DNA of 6,745 nt. It comes from an uncultured Haloferula sp. Its GTDB lineage: Bacteria; Verrucomicrobiota; Verrucomicrobiae; Verrucomicrobiales; Akkermansiaceae. Made by a program: the position numbers and the translations under genes. This document shows positions 4,657-6,745 of this stretch, piece by piece. The notes beneath the pieces are model-generated. The model did not search any database and had not been told where the DNA came from. It worked only from the letters and a program-made list of their open reading frames with translations. The DNA lies in contig CAMLOZ010000200.1 in assembly GCA_946481625.1 (NCBI GenBank), forward strand, positions 1 to 6,745, given 5' to 3'. Each line of letters begins with the position of its first letter. Position 1 is the stretch's first letter.

Positions 4657-6745
4657 CTAGGGCGTGACCACCAGACGGAGGTAGGCGGTTCCGGGGGCTG
4701 TTCCGCTGGAGAAGGTGAGTCTCGCCTCGATCGTTTCGGGGTCGTCCTGGGCGGGCGAGACGGTCTGCAGCGCGATGTCGCCGGTGCGGCTGCCGTCGCT
4801 CGCGCCGGAATCGTGCCACGCGACGAGATCGGTGGACCATTGCACGGCGGCGGTGACATCCGTGGCCGACTTCGAGCGGGGGAAGCGGGCGGTGAAGCTG
4901 CCGTTCAGGAAGGCGACCGCCTTGATGGCCGCGCGGTCAGTGGCATCGCCGAAATAGTATTCCAGGATGTTCGCAGTTCCGTCCGCATCGTCATCGTCCT
5001 CGGGATTGCTCATCCCTCCCGCTTGGAGGAAGGCTTGCAGGGGACGGTCGTGGATGATTCCCGAAGCGGATGTCGGGTCGGCCAGGTCGTGGAAATCCCC
5101 GTCGATCAGGGTGATGGCCACGGTCTCGTCGCCCTCGGCGGCGGAGTCTTCCAGTACTTGCACGCTCAGACTCGCCGAGGCCTCGCCGGCGGGGATTTCG
5201 ATGGTCCCGGGCAAGGCGGCGAAATCGAAGCCGGTTTGGGCCGAGCCGGAGGTCGAATAGGAGACCGCGAGAGGGGATGAAGCCAATCCGGTGCGGGTGA
5301 AGGTGAAGGTCAAAGTACGATCTTCGCCGTACTCGCCGCCGCTGGCATCCGTGGCCTCCACGCTCACCGCGGCGGGCACCGCGGCCGATGCATCATAAGG
5401 GATCGCCAGAAAGCGCAGGTCGATCTGCTGGAAGTTCCCGTTCAACTGCGGCAGGTCCTGGGTGAAAATTCGGAAGGAATTCCCGCTCGCGGAATAGCTG
5501 GCGAGGTTGTCGGGGGCGCCGGACGAGTCGGTCGAATCGGCGCTGAGGAAGAGAGCGCTGTTGGAGGGATTCACAACCGTGCCGTCGCCGAAGGTGAGTT
5601 GGTAGTAAGCGGAGGTTTCGACCAGCGTGGCACCGAGGGTCGAGAGGCGGTCGTTAAGGGCGGTCACGGTGCCGTTGCTGCGGATCCGGCCGCTCAGGAC
5701 GCCCGGTGCGGAAGAAGGGACGTAGAGGAAGTTGAAGCTCCCGTTCTGTGAGGTGGAGGCGTTGTCGCGCACATCGACGAACCACTGGCCCTGGCCTTTC
5801 CGGATGGAGACGACGTTATCGCCGTCGGTGCCGCCGTTGCCCGTGGCGAAGGCGAGGAAATTGCCGGAGGTGGCCAAGCCGGAGATCGTGTAAAGGCCAT
5901 CGCCGGAGCGGGCCACGCTCGTGCCCGCGGGAAGATTGCCGCTGAGGACATCGCCATCCGCGGAGACGGAGGCACCGGTCCATCCGCCCGGATAGGGCAG
6001 GTAGGCAACCGCGGTCCGCTCGCTTTCTTCCGCGGTGGCGGGATTGGCATCGGAGGCATTGTTGTTCGAGTTGTCGATCACGCTGACCCACGCCTTGCCG
6101 GATCCGCTGGCGTAGGGGAGCGCGAGGTTGTCCATGGCCCCGCCCGCACCGGCGGAGGTGGCGAGGGTGATACCCGCGGAGAAGTTCGGAGCGGTTCCGT
6201 TGATCTTGAGTTCGATATCGCCGGCGTTCGTGCCCGGCGAGGTGAAGTCCCTCGGTGATCCCGTGCCTGCCTCGACCTGCCATGCCGGAGCGACGAGCGC
6301 GGCGGAGGCGGTGGAAGCGGAGGGTGCTGCCGGTTCGGTGACGACGATCACGGAGACGGGTGCGGCCGAGCCGGTGTTGCCCTCGTTATCGACCGCTTTC
6401 GCGATGAGCGTGTAGCTGCCCGCGGAGACGTTGTTCCATGCGACCGAGTAGGGGGCACTGCTGTCCTGGCCGATCAGCGTGGTGCCGCGGTAGAACTCGA
6501 CCCGATCGACCGTGCCGTCGATGTCGGAGGCCTCCGCCTCCAGGACGATGCTTCCGGGAGCGGCGGCGACGGTGCCGTTCGCGGGAGAGGTCAGTTCGAC
6601 TTGCGGATCGAACATCACGCCGTCGGTGACGAAGCTCTGCACGGGCGTGGTGACGGCCACGATACCGTCGCTGACGGTGGCATACCACTCGTAGCGGGTT
6701 CCCGGCTCCAGACCGGACCACACGAGGGCGGCTTCGCCCGGGGCC
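4657..6745 (-). CDS. Large multidomain secreted protein (FN3-like, bacterial Ig, novel repeat modules, Calx-beta), C-terminal part
   Basis: Minus-strand frame open from the right window edge to TAG at 4657; the N-terminus lies outside, so its catalytic or targeting domain, if any, is unseen. Counting residue 1 at the codon 6721-6723: the end of a fibronectin-III-like domain (WSGLEPGTRYEWYATVSDG, to ~34); a bacterial Ig-like domain (~37-128; VELTSPANGT, VDRVEFYRGTTLIG, YTLIAKAVDNEG); three diverged copies of a beta-rich module (167-246, 255-338, 345-445); a Calx-beta domain (~450-545; FTFTRTG, VSYSTSGSAQTGFDF, EGDETVAITL), a family that binds calcium through acidic residues; an acidic stretch PEDDDDADGTANILEYYFG (574-592), common near the C-terminus of verrucomicrobial exported proteins; and a beta-rich end, YLRLVVTP. 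No cytoplasmic enzyme motif is visible. A surface or secreted adhesin-like or hydrolase-associated role is inferred from domains only. The FN3-like segment often follows enzyme domains, so the missing part could be enzymatic. Confidence 0.9.
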   Translation of the reverse strand, partial: APGEAALVWSGLEPGTRYEWYATVSDGIVAVTTPVQSFVTDGVMFDPQVELTSPANGTVAAAPGSIVLEAEASDIDGTVDRVEFYRGTTLIGQDSSAPYSVAWNNVSAGSYTLIAKAVDNEGNTGSAAPVSVIVVTEPAAPSASTASAALVAPAWQVEAGTGSPRDFTSPGTNAGDIELKINGTAPNFSAGITLATSAGAGGAMDNLALPYASGSGKAWVSVIDNSNNNASDANPATAEESERTAVAYLPYPGGWTGASVSADGDVLSGNLPAGTSVARSGDGLYTISGLATSGNFLAFATGNGGTDGDNVVSIRKGQGQWFVDVRDNASTSQNGSFNFLYVPSSAPGVLSGRIRSNGTVTALNDRLSTLGATLVETSAYYQLTFGDGTVVNPSNSALFLSADSTDSSGAPDNLASYSASGNSFRIFTQDLPQLNGNFQQIDLRFLAIPYDASAAVPAAVSVEATDASGGEYGEDRTLTFTFTRTGLASSPLAVSYSTSGSAQTGFDFAALPGTIEIPAGEASASLSVQVLEDSAAEGDETVAITLIDGDFHDLADPTSASGIIHDRPLQAFLQAGGMSNPEDDDDADGTANILEYYFGDATDRAAIKAVAFLNGSFTARFPRSKSATDVTAAVQWSTDLVAWHDSGASDGSRTGDIALQTVSPAQDDPETIEARLTFSSGTAPGTAYLRLVVTP
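5389..5691 (-). repeat. Beta-rich protein module, copy 3
   Basis: Encodes residues 345-445. It has STLGATLVETSAYYQLTFGDG, the strand SALFLSADSTDSSG, then DN at 405-406 (103 residues after copy 2), NSFRIFTQDL and the closing LRFLAIPYDA, directly before the Calx-beta domain. Confidence 0.6.
5710..5961 (-). repeat. Beta-rich protein module, copy 2
   Basis: Encodes residues 255-338. It has GDGLYTISG, the strand NFLAFATGNGGTDG, then DN at 302-303, GQWFVDVRDN, NGSFNFLYVPS. The DN is 104 residues after that of copy 1, indicating tandem duplication of one fold. Confidence 0.6.
5986..6225 (-). repeat. Beta-rich protein module, copy 1
   Basis: Encodes residues 167-246 of the Calx-beta protein. Hallmarks shared with copies 2 and 3 are a hydrophobic strand (AGITLATSAGAGG), then DN (198-199), a strand WVSVIDN, an insertion, and the closing AVAYLPYP. 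It carries an insertion (SDANPATAEESE) relative to the other copies. Confidence 0.55.

Noticed and set aside
4219..5280. 353-codon plus-strand open frame spanning the 4543-4656 gap
   Set aside because: It is antisense to two well-supported genes, has no recognisable domain and is rich in Gly/Arg/Val.

Overview
The window looks like part of a GC-rich Verrucomicrobiota chromosome, most likely of the Luteolibacter/Haloferula type. This is inferred from the kinds of protein encoded: an autotransporter-associated beta-strand repeat (PATR) protein with an N-terminal LamG domain, a large secreted protein with Ig-like and Calx-beta domains and a typical verrucomicrobial C-terminus, and a sensor kinase with discoidin-like extracellular modules. 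No marker gene is present, so the taxonomy is provisional. All four genes lie on the minus strand and cover nearly the whole window. No tRNA, rRNA, CRISPR array, insertion sequence or phage gene was seen.

In transcription order (right to left): (1) the 3' part of a large exported multidomain protein (4657 to beyond 6745), with the end of a fibronectin-III-like domain, a bacterial Ig domain, three diverged copies of an unrecognised ~80-100-residue beta-rich module, a Calx-beta domain and an acidic C-terminal segment. (2) A 114-bp gap with a perfect 9-bp hairpin. (3) A sensor histidine kinase (2440-4542) with two discoidin/galactose-binding-like regions, a Y_Y_Y-like linker, one membrane helix, and HisKA_3 and HATPase domains. 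(4) A NarL/LuxR-type response regulator (1808-2443) that overlaps the kinase stop by 4 bp (ATGA). (5) A 311-bp non-coding region with several inverted repeats, one of which looks like an intrinsic terminator ending only ~11 bases before the next start codon. (6) The 5' part of an exported LamG/PATR protein (1496 to beyond 1).

The kinase and regulator almost certainly form one signalling pair. The kinase would sense something outside the cytoplasm, probably a glycan or surface ligand given its discoidin-like modules. The regulator would then act on promoters, possibly those of the neighbouring surface-protein genes. The most interesting points are the repeat module in the right-hand protein, the unusual sensor architecture, and the terminator-like leader in front of the LamG/PATR gene. 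No complete new system is evident from this window alone.
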